Assembly (NCBI GenBank): GCA_012295275.1
Contig: CM022669.1
Coordinates: 6,869,989 to 6,894,988, forward strand
Origin: Chrysomallon squamiferum
Lineage: Eukaryota; Mollusca; Gastropoda; Neomphalida; Peltospiridae
Direction of reading: 5' to 3'
DNA length: 25,000 nt
Below are positions 11,321 through 21,410 of the stretch, in pieces (within the stretch, counting starts at the first letter, position 1; the number at the start of each line of letters is the position of its first letter). The position numbers were made by a program, and so were the translations under genes. The notes beneath the pieces were generated by a model that had not been told where the DNA came from, did not search any database, and saw only the letters and a program-made list of their open reading frames with translations.

Positions 11321-11700
11321 ATTTTCTCTGTATAACATATTTCATTATGTATTTGTTTATTTAGTTTCCTTCTATATTGATTTATTCATTTATTCCGCAG
11401 TGTCAGAATATTGTAATAGAAGCAGTAATCTCACCAACTAGAAATGCCTTCAGGCGAAAGTCTGGAATTTCGATGAGATTTCCATTGCAACGTTCGGCGA
11501 GAGTTTTCCCAGCATTCTTCAGTAAACGTAAGTCACCAGAGGGAGCACAAACGCCGAAAGTTGCCGAGAACTGCGAAGATACCCGAACGAAGATGGTTGA
11601 CCAAACAACAAGCAACAGTGAAATGGCGTTATCAAAATCAGTTACCAAGGAAAATGTGACAACTAGCAAATCAATATGTACATCGCGATCCAGCGAATAA
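6525..11700 (+). CDS. KY/transglutaminase-like pseudoenzyme with N-terminal lipidation motif and dynein-stalk-like C-terminus (gene 2)
   Basis: Coding exons: 6525-6596, 7033-7146, 7499-7725, 8054-9164, 9579-9768, 10137-10417, 10857-11042, 11401-11700 (TAA). They total 2481 nt, an open 826-residue protein. The start was chosen because MGCGPSRS is a typical N-myristoylation site with an adjacent palmitoylatable Cys. Domains: Pro-rich linker 25-45; KY/transglutaminase-like fold about 55-190 (DYTDIDKRAAE, FTWLGSQDI, NCWNAVYVD); DFYFLTDPE and WQLL, typical of KY proteins; two beta domains to about 500, each ending in a Tyr/Ile-rich strand (YKLRIYGG, YVMQIYTRD); Ser-rich then helical linker 509-640; dynein stalk-tip-like module about 640-735; basic and Ser/Thr-rich tail. 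The triad positions read Lys126 or Gly127 (Cys), Asn168 (His) and His183 (Asp), so it is probably inactive. Intron 6597-7032 has (AAT)n; intron 7726-8053 has (TTA)n; intron 11043-11400 has poly-T, (TTTA)n and (GA)n. The other introns are AT-rich. A scaffold role at membranes and microtubules is inference. Confidence 0.9.
6832..6890 (+). repeat. (AAT)n microsatellite
   Basis: About 19 AAT units in the intron between the first and second coding exons of gene 2. Confidence 0.95.
7799..7849 (+). repeat. (TTA)n microsatellite
   Basis: About 17 TTA units in the intron between gene 2 exons 7499-7725 and 8054-9164. A short CAT/CATT-rich run (about 7995-8038) follows just before the acceptor. Confidence 0.93.
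9330..9400 (+). repeat. (AGC)/(AGT) triplet tract
   Basis: Imperfect AGC and AGT triplets in the gene 2 intron 9165-9578. Open frames across it on the minus strand are repeat artefacts. Confidence 0.85.
11081..11152 (+). repeat. poly-T followed by (TTTA)n
   Basis: About 28 T residues, then about nine TTTA units, in the last intron of gene 2. Confidence 0.9.
11253..11319 (+). repeat. (GA)n microsatellite
   Basis: About 33 GA dinucleotides in the last intron of gene 2. Confidence 0.96.
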
Positions 11701-12548
11701 ACATTTTATTTTTACTGACAGTGATATAAATGACAATTAACTGATTTACCACACAAACATAAGAATAAACATAATAATTTATTATTATTTTATTTATTTG
11801 TTTGTTTGTTTGTTTTGCTTGCTTGTTTATTTTTTTTTTTATCTTATTTTTTTTTTCTAACTAAATGATAAAAAATCAGTGCTTATTTTTTATTTTCTTT
11901 AAAGAAGAACGAAAAAAAAAAAGAAAGAGAAAGGCTAAAAAAGAAAAGAAAAGAAACAAAAAGGAAATATAACCTATGAAACATATGGTCCTGATTCAGC
12001 TGGGAATAAGATATGTTCCTATGAATAGGCCTATGTTGACATCTGGTCACGATTTAAAGAGCGTAACACTATCGACATTGAACTATTGAGCTAAAGGTTT
12101 TTTAGAATTTACATATATATAATTATTATTTTTAATATTATTTTAAAATGTATTTATTTTGTGTCTAATTTTTTATTGACTTACACATAGGTAGCACAGT
12201 CCGTTTTTAAATGTATTCAATTACATTCCATAAACAATATGTATCAATTATATTTTATATTTTATGTATCGATAGCTGGATCTATATAAAAGTGTGAATA
12301 AAATTTTAAATATTCATTTTCATTTTCTTTCTTTTCTTTTCCTTATTTATTTTTTTCCTTATTTATTTTTTCCTCTCTTTTTAACTCTCTCTCTCTCTCT
12401 CGTATGTATATTTACTAAATTAAACATGTTGCAAAATTAAACGTATTGCTATTTTTTAAGATATGTGTTAACATTACCAAAAGCAAGAAAAACAACAAAC
12501 CGAAAGAATTCTTTACTGTAACAAGAAACCGTAAGAATTCGTTTAAAT
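11701..12548. other. gene 2 3' UTR and spacer to the alpha-arrestin gene
   Basis: No gene seen. The first part is presumably gene 2 3' UTR, with AATAAA at 11764-11769 as the nearest polyadenylation signal. The rest is AT-rich: (TTTG)n near 11797, a purine-rich stretch at 11895-11965, another AATAAA at 12297-12302 and a short (CT)n near 12385. Confidence 0.5.
11764..11769 (+). terminator. possible polyadenylation signal of gene 2
   Basis: AATAAA lies 64 nt after the TAA stop at 11698-11700 and is followed by AT- and T-rich sequence. In DNA this AT-rich the hexamer occurs often by chance, so only its position supports it. Confidence 0.35.
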
Positions 12549-12629
12549 CCGGAAATATTTTCTTTCCCATCGACCTCATTTCATCTGACAGATAAACCTA
12601 CTTTCGATTAGGCCAAAGTTCATTTCCGG
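12549..12629 (+). promoter_or_regulatory. possible alpha-arrestin core promoter with two inverted ETS-type sites
   Basis: CCGGAAAT (12549-12556) and its inverse ATTTCCGG (12622-12629) bracket 81 bp just upstream of the leader. CCGGAA is the ETS-family core often found in TATA-less promoters. No TATA box is seen at a suitable distance. A near-exact 15-bp direct repeat, AAACCG(A/T)AAGAATTC, lies just upstream at 12497-12511 and 12526-12540. Assignment rests on motif and position only. Confidence 0.3.
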
Positions 12630-12644
12630 TTATATCAAAACAAA

Positions 12645-12719
12645 ATGGACGACTCTCCAGGACAAATCTCAAGGAATTTTGGCGAAAATGCTCAGATTCA
12701 GTTATCGTTAAATTCGTAG
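12645..12719 (+). promoter_or_regulatory. upstream ORF in the alpha-arrestin leader
   Basis: An ATG in good context (AAAATGG: A at -3, G at +4) opens a 24-codon ORF (MDDSPGQIS at its start) that closes at TAG 12717-12719, 9 nt before the main ATG at 12729. If the transcript begins upstream of 12645, scanning ribosomes should often translate it and must reinitiate or leak past it to make the arrestin. The peptide has no recognised similarity. The transcription start is unknown, so the uORF could lie outside the mRNA. Confidence 0.5.
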
Positions 12720-12728
12720 CATTCAAAC

Positions 12729-13878
12729 ATGGGCAAATTAAAATGCTTCGAAGTTGTTTTGAGCGAGAACAAGTCGGTGTACCATCCGGGCGAACGGGTG
12801 AACGGACAGGTGATTGTCGAATTAAAAGGAGATATAAAAATGAGGTCTCTTCGAATTTTCATGAGGGGTGTTGCCAAAGTGCATTGGACAGAATCGCGAA
12901 GCACTGGCAGTCGTTTGGGTTCGTATACAGAACATTACAATGCAGAAGTAGAGTATTTCTTCAAGAGACAGGTTCTTTTTGGTGGAGGTGTGTATTTTTT
13001 ATATTTATGTAAATTTATGTTCACCGAAAGAAATTATTTTTAAATATTTAAAAATAATAATAAATAGAAACAGAGTTTGTTTATGCAATTTTTAATACTG
13101 AGAATAAATTCCCTTTGTTGTTGTTGTTGTTGTTTAAACCAATATATAACATAAGTATTTTTTAATACACTGCTAATAAACGGATGTCGGTTTGGGCTTT
13201 ATAGATTAAGGGTATAACGGGAAAGGTAAAACACTAAAAGGAAGGTATGATTGTTTGCTGACAAACTACTTGTGTACATTACAATGAGTAATGTTTACAC
13301 TAACAATATTATTTGTTATGAATTTTTAATCAAATCTAAGATATGTTTAAATCATTTAAATAAACTTATTTTATTTTATTTTATTTTACTTATTTATTTG
13401 TTTAAATTTATGGATGCTTAAAATTATTGGTATGAAATGTAATTCTAAATGATTCATTTTTGAGAATGAAAAATGGTTGCATATTCATAGGTACAGTGTA
13501 AATTAATTAAGTGTCAAACATATGAAATGTAAATATTGATGTGTCTGAAATAAACTTTTATTAACCTTTACATTATTTGTGTATTTTAGTAATATTAAAC
13601 GTTTCTGACAAATAACATTTAGTTGAACATATTTATTTATGTGTACATTGTACAATCACAACTTTTGATTGTCAGTGTCGAGCCATGTTTAGAACGATAA
13701 ATAGCCCACCTGGTATATTAAAGAAGTCTGAATCAGAGTTGTAAAACTGAATTACCACTCACCTTCAATTGACAGATTTATCTTAATAAAGTTCTAATAA
13801 AAGCATAAAGAAAGCTGAAAATGTGTTTATTTTAAATGAAATATTATTATTATTATTATTATTATTACTACTACTACA

Positions 13879-13929
<51 letters not shown>

Positions 13930-15466
13930 GATTTTATAATTAACATAAAAGTGATATTTATTAAGAGCATTCTGTGTTTATTAATGTGGCATCATATTCT
14001 TGAAAATATCCCAGTTTTCTTTTTCAACTTAACCAGAATCAACAAAAAGAAAACTTCAAATGATACAAATTCTAAAACAGGCTGCTTGTTTGCAGCAACA
14101 CATGAGTAAAAACAGAAGAAAAAAACTATTCTTTGAATATATGTATACAAAATTATTTTAGACTGTTGTTCATACAACTAAGAATGTATGCATTTTAAAA
14201 GAAATAAAACAACTGTGAGGCAATGTTCAAAATAAATTTAGCATATCAATATACCATTATGTATATATTTTAACCATGAAATTTCATTACTTGTAGAAAT
14301 ATCTGATGGACGTGATACCTTGACTGAAGGACGGCATGAATTTAATTTTTCATTTGAATTACCAATGGGGTAAGTTGATTTTTATTCACAGATATTAATG
14401 AATTTTGGAGAAAAAAACCACTTTGAAGTTTAAATTAGAGTAATAAGTTGTGGGGGGGAGCTAATGTGCCTTTTTTCTTTTTGTCACTCTGTTATCAAAC
14501 TGTTCATTTTTAATAATAATGATACATGACGATTATAGTGTTTTATATGACTTGTACTTATTGCTGTTAAAATGCAGTGTAAAAATACTCTTATATAATT
14601 TGAGATACTCATATCTATGGAAGTGAGTATTTTCTAAGTTAATACATTATCCTTTCCTTTAATGAATATATATATTTTATTTTTTATCAAAAAAAAAGAA
14701 AAAAAAAAAAGGAAGAAAAATAAATTTAAACTGATTTATGTTTATAAACTGCATTTAGATAAGAAATGTTGCTGTTTTATCAGACAACATAGTATTATCT
14801 TCATCATTATCTGTTTATTTTAATAAACGTTTTTTTTTTTTAATTTTTTATTTAATTTTTTTTTTCCAGAGGAATTTCAACATCATTTGAAGGGAAACAT
14901 GGAAGTATTCGTTACTGGTTAAAAGCTGAAATGGACAAACCTTGGTCATTCAACCATAAAACTAAGAAAGCGTTTACTGTTATCAGTCCAACAGACATTA
15001 ACAGACCAGAATACCAGGTTACTTCCCTTGATATTACAAACATTCAAAATTCAGAAAAGAAATTCAGCTTATATTAATTATCTCCCTTGACTTAACTCAT
15101 TTAAAATGAAATTATTATTTATTAATTTATTTTTCATAGTTATTTTTACTTTTTTAAACACATACATTTTAGATTAAAATTTTATTTATGTTTTTTGCAA
15201 TTCTACATTGCTTGAAATAAATCGTGTTTAAAGAACAAGTAAATTAAACATTCTGTTAACATTTTACGTCAATTTTCCTCATAACACAATTAATTTTATT
15301 AGCTAAACAGGATAAGATGCCTGTTTAACTTGTATTATTTTCTTCCTGGCCGACATCTTTAAAATGTTGTTAACTTAATAACATTTTTTTGTTGTTGCTA
15401 TTTGCATTTGATTTTATTGTTCCCATTACTGTTATTGTTTACTGAGATTATTATTATTTTTTATAT

Positions 15467-15497
<31 letters not shown>

Positions 15498-18116
15498 CTT
15501 ACTTAGACGCAAGTGGAGTGTAGTATTGAGAAAACTCTGTGTTGTTGGCTCTGTACATCTGGACCCATCTCCATAACAGCCAGAACTGACCGGCGTGGCT
15601 ATTGTCCTGGTAAATAAAATAAATTCTACATAAATACACACACAAACACTCATACAGACACAAACACACATACACACACACACACAAACACAAACACTCA
15701 TACAGACACACACACACATGCAAAGACTCATGCGCATATATAGTATTTTCAGGAACAACTTTTGTATCTTTCATTTCCATCATAATCATATATTTTTTGA
15801 ACAACCAATAATATAATTATGTTTTATTTTTGCAAGAGAGCCAGTGATATCAGTATATCTTGTTTTTATCAGGAGAGCCAATCATAACAGTATATCTTAT
15901 TTTACCAGGAGAGCCAATCATATCAGTATATCTTGTTTTATCAGGAGAGCCAGTGATATCAGTATATCTTGTTTTACCAGGAGAGCCAATCATATCAGTA
16001 TATCTTGTTTTATCAGGAGAGCCAGTGACTCATGTGTATTTTGTAATTTTCAGGAGAGTCAATAGCTATCTCAGCTGAATTCGACAATCACTCATCAAGA
16101 ACAGTAATCCCGTATGCCACTCTGTACCAGACTCAGGCGTTCTTCGCCAACGGAAAGTCGAGGATCAGAAGAACAAAGTTCACCGTGCTCACTGGACTTC
16201 CTGTTGCTCCGCGAACTCGAGGAAGCTGGGACTCGCAGCTGTTGAAAATACCAGCAGTCTCACCATCCATAATGAACTGCTGTGTAATGAAAGTGGATTA
16301 TTTTGTAAAGGTATGGCATAATGTAAATATCTAGATATATTTTGATTCCGATTTGTCATTGTTTGTTGCTGGAATCCAGTCTTTCCTAAAGACAGCACAG
16401 TAGCAACAAGGGATGAAACCCACCTGTAATACATTTAACAGAAAAACATTTTAAAATAAATTTAGAAGAAAAAAAAAAGAAAAAAAAAGATTTGTTTAGA
16501 TTTTGTATGACTGTTATTATTATTATTGCTGCTGAAGACAATTCTTTTCTAATGACAAAGTAGAGCAATGTAACATGTCATTCCTACATTCTTATTTTAT
16601 ATATGTAACTTAGAAATATTACCAATATTATACTGTAAAATGTTTTTTTAAATAAAACAATATATAGATAGATATACACACAGATAGATAGATAGATATA
16701 GATAGATACAAAATACCAAGACTTGTGAGACAGCATTGACATGCAGTTCACACGACAAGCTGTTGTTTTCAGGTAGCTCTTCATATTCCTGGTGCCTACA
16801 ACCTGACCATGCACCTGCCTATCGTCATAGGCACCGTGCCGTACCGACGAGCCCAGCCCTACTGCTACACTGAGTCGAGGTACTACCGCGAAACACAGGC
16901 ACAGTTTGCCATGGACTTTCTACCCGTGCCACCCCCTTACAGAGAAACCATCACACCTCCACCACCTTTTGACGGTAAAAACATTTACATAATTGTTAAG
17001 AAGATAGAGAGTATACAGTTAAATGTTAAACAAAAAATGTATTCATGTATGTATTAGTTGTGTTTGTGTGTTTCAAATATAGATAGATAGATAATTAAAC
17101 AGATAGATAGATAATTAAATAGATTGATAGAGATAGATAGATAGATAGATAGATAGACAGACAGATAGATAGACAGACAGACAGACAGATAGATAGATAC
17201 ATGCACACATGCATACATACATATATATATTTTATTTATATATTTTTATTTTTATTTTTACATTTTTTATATTTTATTTATTATTTTTTTTTAATTCCCT
17301 TTTTAGTTTGTGTATGTAGGTGTGTTCCTTTTTTTTTTTTTGAATTATGATTATGATTGCAATTTCTTTATACATGGATAATATAATGAAGATTAAAAAA
17401 TAGAAGCAATTTCCCCATCGTACATTAAGCTGCTAATACTTTCTTTTGCTTAATTCACTTTTTCACTTTTCTCAACACCCATTGTTGTTGTCATCAATAG
17501 ACCCACCCACCTATGCTGAAAGTATTGGAGGTGCTGTCAACATAAACGATGATGATGATGATGACTCAAGTTCAAACATGGGTGACCTCACATACACACC
17601 GATGTACACATACGTCTACAATTACAGACCTCCTCCAGCTTATGCAGAGGTATGTCTTTTACAACATCATTTTTATGTATCAGTGTGTATAAATCAAAAT
17701 TTATTATTTTAATGAAAAATTTAATCATTTAATTGTTTTAATAAATGTGGCATCAGAAAAATCAATATTTATTTTATCTGCATGTTCTTTCAGCAATATA
17801 ATCATAGTACTTTTTTGAAATTTGGTATCAAAACATTTGATGCACTTGATGTTAATGAAGAAAACAAATAATAAATATAATAATAATAATACATTTATAT
17901 AATTGTACCTCTTCAGTTCAGGGAAAAAAGATTAATAATAAATTAAAAAAAAAAAAACAATAATGATGAAAAATAAATAACAGAAAAAGAAAATGAACCT
18001 AATATGGTAATTATTATTAATATATTCTTTTATTTTTATTATTATTATTAATTTTTTATTTTTTATAGAGTGACCCTCTTTCTCATCTCGAGCACATGAC
18101 ACTGGAGGACAGCTAG
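12729..18116 (+). CDS. alpha-arrestin (arrestin domain-containing protein, ARRDC2/3/4-TXNIP type) with three PPxY motifs
   Basis: Eight coding exons: 12729-12987, 14297-14369, 14870-15017, 15507-15609, 16054-16310, 16773-16974, 17501-17649, 18069-18116 (TAG). They total 1239 nt, or 412 residues, with consistent phases. Arrestin_N spans about 5-155 (VYHPGERVNGQVIV near the start; TSFEGKHGSIRYWLKAE further on). Arrestin_C spans about 165-304 (TLCCWLCTSGPIS, YQTQAFFANGK, LLKIPAVSPSI, HLPIVIGTVP). These strings are family hallmarks and the length is usual for ARRDC2-4. The tail has PPPY (333-336), PPTY (349-352) and PPAY (392-395), which in this family recruit NEDD4-family HECT ubiquitin ligases to membrane cargo on the plasma membrane and endosomes. 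A run of six Asp (364-369) lies between the second and third motif. The start is the first ATG in frame with the domain; a short upstream ORF precedes it. Which vertebrate paralogue is closest cannot be decided here. Introns carry CA, GATA and minisatellite repeats. Confidence 0.95.
12988..14296. other. first intron of the alpha-arrestin gene
   Basis: The longest intron of the gene (1309 bp), from GAG|gtgtgt to ttgtag|AAA, phase 1. It is AT-rich with a (TTG)n run near 13118, (TTTTA)n near 13369 and a TTA/CTA microsatellite at 13843-13929. No exon, RNA gene or second coding frame was recognised in it. Confidence 0.6.
13843..13929 (+). repeat. (TTA)n(CTA)n(TTA)n microsatellite
   Basis: TTA units interrupted by four CTA units, in the first intron of the alpha-arrestin gene. 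Confidence 0.92.
15637..15719 (+). repeat. CA-rich compound repeat
   Basis: CA dinucleotides with an exact 20-bp block (AAACACTCATACAGACACA preceded by C) at 15643 and 15691, a 48-bp period. It lies in the alpha-arrestin intron that also carries the 36-bp minisatellite. Confidence 0.85.
15836..16053 (+). repeat. 36-bp minisatellite duplicating a splice acceptor
   Basis: Six tandem units of 37, 36, 36, 36, 36 and 37 bp (15836-15872, 15873-15908, 15909-15944, 15945-15980, 15981-16016, 16017-16053). Each begins GAGAGCC(A/G) and ends in a pyrimidine-rich stretch plus CAG. The array ends exactly at the acceptor of the fifth coding exon of the alpha-arrestin gene, which itself begins GAGAGTCAAT. 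Units 2 and 4 appear identical, as expected of recent tandem expansion or conversion. The first unit is preceded by CAA instead of CAG, so its own acceptor is lost. Confidence 0.93.
16662..16708 (+). repeat. (GATA)n microsatellite
   Basis: Imperfect GATA units in the alpha-arrestin intron 16311-16772. Confidence 0.8.
17080..17200 (+). repeat. (GATA)n/(GACA)n compound microsatellite
   Basis: GATA units with GACA interruptions and two AATTAAA-type breaks, in the alpha-arrestin intron 16975-17500. Confidence 0.9.
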
Positions 18117-19249
18117 TGACACCTAAAGAAAAGACAACTCTTCCATTAACAAAACCACTTTTTTTTGAACTGGCATAAGCCTTTTTTAAAATCTTTTTTT
18201 TTTCTTTTTGTCTTCTGTTTTGCTTCCTCCTGTGAGTGAAGATTTACATTCAAAGGGAGGTTATGCAAAAGGATGACTTTGGAAAACCATTATTTTTAAT
18301 TTTTACTGTTATAAGATATGTCTTATTTTTGGATACTTATGTCTGAATATGATCACATATATGTTTGATTCATGATTCTTTTCTTTTTTTCTTTTTCTTC
18401 TTTTTAAATTTATTTGGAGATGGTTTGAAAATAATATTTGTAAATATTGAAGATTTGGCTGTTTGTATAACCAGCATCTTTAACAATGGAGTGTGAGCTG
18501 TCATCTCAACTTGGACTGCCACACAATGTTACATGGCGCTTTGGTATACTGGATAGAATCATGCCGGAGACAATTTTTACGGCAGACTTGTTTTGCTAAT
18601 GACGCAAATGACTTGGTTGAGTAAATAATTATATATTTTATACTTTTGCTCATAATGTTATTCCTCTCTTATGTCACCGGGCAAGTAAAAACCACATTTA
18701 TTTTTTTAATTCATTATTTATTTATTTAGACTTTTAACTACATTTATTTTTTATTTCTTATTTTAATTTTTTTTTACATTCATTTATTTGTTATTAATAT
18801 TCCCTTATGATATATTATTTTCTCTTGATCTCTTATTTTTATTTTTTTATTTTTATTTTTTTCATTATTATTATCATTTTTTTTTATTTTTAAACCAGAC
18901 ATAAAGTATCATCTACACTAAGATTTGCGTATCAGTTTCTATTAACATTACATATAACAATTATAATATTGTTTTCTGTTTTGCATTAATCATAAGTTTA
19001 TTCATGATTCAGAAACTGAAAAAAGAAACTTAGCAAAAAACTAAGTAAATAATTAAAAAGATACAAAAATAATACCATTACTTTACCTTACTTTGAAGAT
19101 GTCCTTTAAAGGGAGATAATAAGTAGTAAAGCAGTTTTTTGAAATAAGAAATAAACAAAAACAGAATTTTTTCATAAAAATTAAAAAAAAAATAATAATA
19201 ATAATAAAATTAAAAATTAAACATTCTCATTTTAATAAGTTTCCCCACT

Positions 19250-19293
19250 AAAGGGAGATTATGCACAATCGTCTTGTGATCAGAGTTATCTCC
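19250..19293 (+). repeat. nested hairpin containing an AAAGGGAGATTAT motif
   Basis: GGAGAT (19254-19259) pairs with ATCTCC (19288-19293), and inside this CACAA (19264-19268) pairs with TTGTG (19274-19278) around a 5-nt loop. It lies in the possible 3' UTR of the alpha-arrestin gene. Related motifs occur near 18252, 19108 and, inverted, 15077. Confidence 0.5.
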
Positions 19294-21299
19294 TGCTGTC
19301 TCATTCGCGCCATGACAGATCTTAATTCAACTTTATATTTGTCTTGTTTAAACTTGAACAATTTATTTCATTGTGAAAATAACATGTGTATTGGTCGTAA
19401 TATTGTTTACAAATGAATTTGATATTTATATATTTGCTGTAAATGATAGTGTTGTGCTTGAAAAAAAACATTAAGGTCACACATTTGTAACTGAGCAAAC
19501 ATACCAAGCTTAAGAATGCCCACCATTCTGCCAGCATTTTAGTGTGTGCAATAATTATGGTGCTGTTTTGTATGCCTGTTTTGTGGAATAATTATATTAG
19601 ACTGTAATAACAATTAAGTATATGTAAAAATTATATTTTGTATGTCAATGCAAAAATTCATAAAAGTTATAGTAAAAAAAAAAAAAAAAACATAAATAAA
19701 AGAAATTGTTACTTTTCATAACCAAAGAAGACATAAAAAATGCAGTTATTAATATTATTTTTTTTTTTTAATTGAAATTTCATTTAATGTTTCTTATTTC
19801 AACAGTGAAAATGGTGTAGCTTATTGTTTTTTTTTAATAGATTTTTAAATTAAAATTAGCATTAAAAAGCCAGATTATGCTTTTGAAAATTAAAAAATAA
19901 ATTAATAACAGCGTTTTAATTATCTCTGCTGATTACTGATGCTTTTATGAATTTTTGCTGACTGTTTTTATAGATACTACTTTAGTATGAAATACTAACT
20001 CTGTGACCCTGCCCATCAAAAACAATTACACATTTCATAACCCCACTGCATTTTCACACAGCATTCCTTCATTCAGTTTTCACAAACGTGCAAAGACTTA
20101 CAGTTAAGTATGGATAGACACCATATTGAATTACATTCTTAGATTTGGCTATGAAAATGGATATTTTCTTTTCGTAAAAGCTACGAAAGTTTGTAGGAAT
20201 GCGTGAAATATTCAAGGGTTATGAAATCTTTTATGAAAACTAAAAATCAAAATGTTTTGTGTATTTATAAGTGTCTACATTCTGACGTTTTTATCTGTGA
20301 TGTGTTTTGGCAGGGAGGGTCATGTATAGTGTTAGCATTTTTATATTTTTGCTACGTTGTTTTGTCTACTAAATGATTTTTTTTATTTTATTTTTATTAC
20401 TAAAGCATTTACAATGTTTATTTTTTGTTGTTTTGTTTTATTTTATTTTTTTGTTAACAAACCCCTGGTAGGCAGACAGTATTATATTTGTTCTATTTTC
20501 AGGTTCTGTTGTAAAAAAAAAAAAAAATAATAATAAAATTAACAAAATAGTAAAACGTTTTTGATCTAGATTTTCACGAAATATTTTATTTTATTTTTTA
20601 TTTAATTTAATTCTTTAATTTGTTATACATTTTTTTTTTTTTCACTGAATTTAATTTAATGCAGAAAATTAAATATGCATAACTTTACAGTATTTATAAT
20701 TATGTAAAAAGAAAAGTTGTTTTTTTAATATTGTTTTTTAGATATGTAAATTTAAAGAGGTTATACAAAGGTGATGTTGTAATTAATAATGATATAAATT
20801 AAACCAATCAAATTTCATCACTCGACAGTGTGTAAATGCACAATTAAAACTTCAGAGCATTTAAACCACATGTTGTTGTTTTCGAAAACATAAATATATA
20901 TAATGTACATTTATTTGTGGCAGCATTATTGTTAAACTTCAAAGAGAAAAGAAATCACAAAAACATCACATTTAATTTTGGAATTTCATTTTTTTTTTTT
21001 TTTTTTTTTCTTCATTCATTTTGGTTCAGTATTTTTCTCCTTTGCATTTTGTTGTTTTTGTTTCATTGTCATAATTTATTCAGATTTGTATATCAGGGCC
21101 TTGTGATTTGTTTATTTGTAATTTTTACTGGCTTTAAATATTTGTTGTGGCTTCAGTTATTTTTTTTGAAATATTTATTCTGTATATATGACCAGTTTCC
21201 AGTGAATGGTACTCAAAGGTTACTGAACAGTAATTGCTAATATAATTTACTATTGTAAGTGCAAATCTTTGAAAAAAAATTAATAAGTAGCTTTTAAAA

Positions 21300-21344
21300 T
21301 AACAATAATAATAATAATAACAATTTTTGTTTAGTTTTTAAAAA

Positions 21345-21379
<35 letters not shown>

Positions 21380-21410
21380 TTTATTGTTATTGTTATTATT
21401 ATTTTTTGTT
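21300..21410 (+). repeat. AAT/TTA-rich tract
   Basis: (AATA)n near 21302 and about 13 TTA units from 21348, separated by unique AT-rich sequence. The two complementary triplet runs could pair as a weak hairpin. Confidence 0.75.

Noticed and set aside
15836-16053. CRISPR-like array
   Set aside because: Units are contiguous with no unique spacers, and the setting is a eukaryotic intron.
15844-16078. Small repetitive protein with GEPIISVYLVL units
   Set aside because: This is the 36-bp minisatellite read in frame. It lies in an intron and ends by running out of frame into the arrestin exon. It is reported as a splice-site repeat instead.
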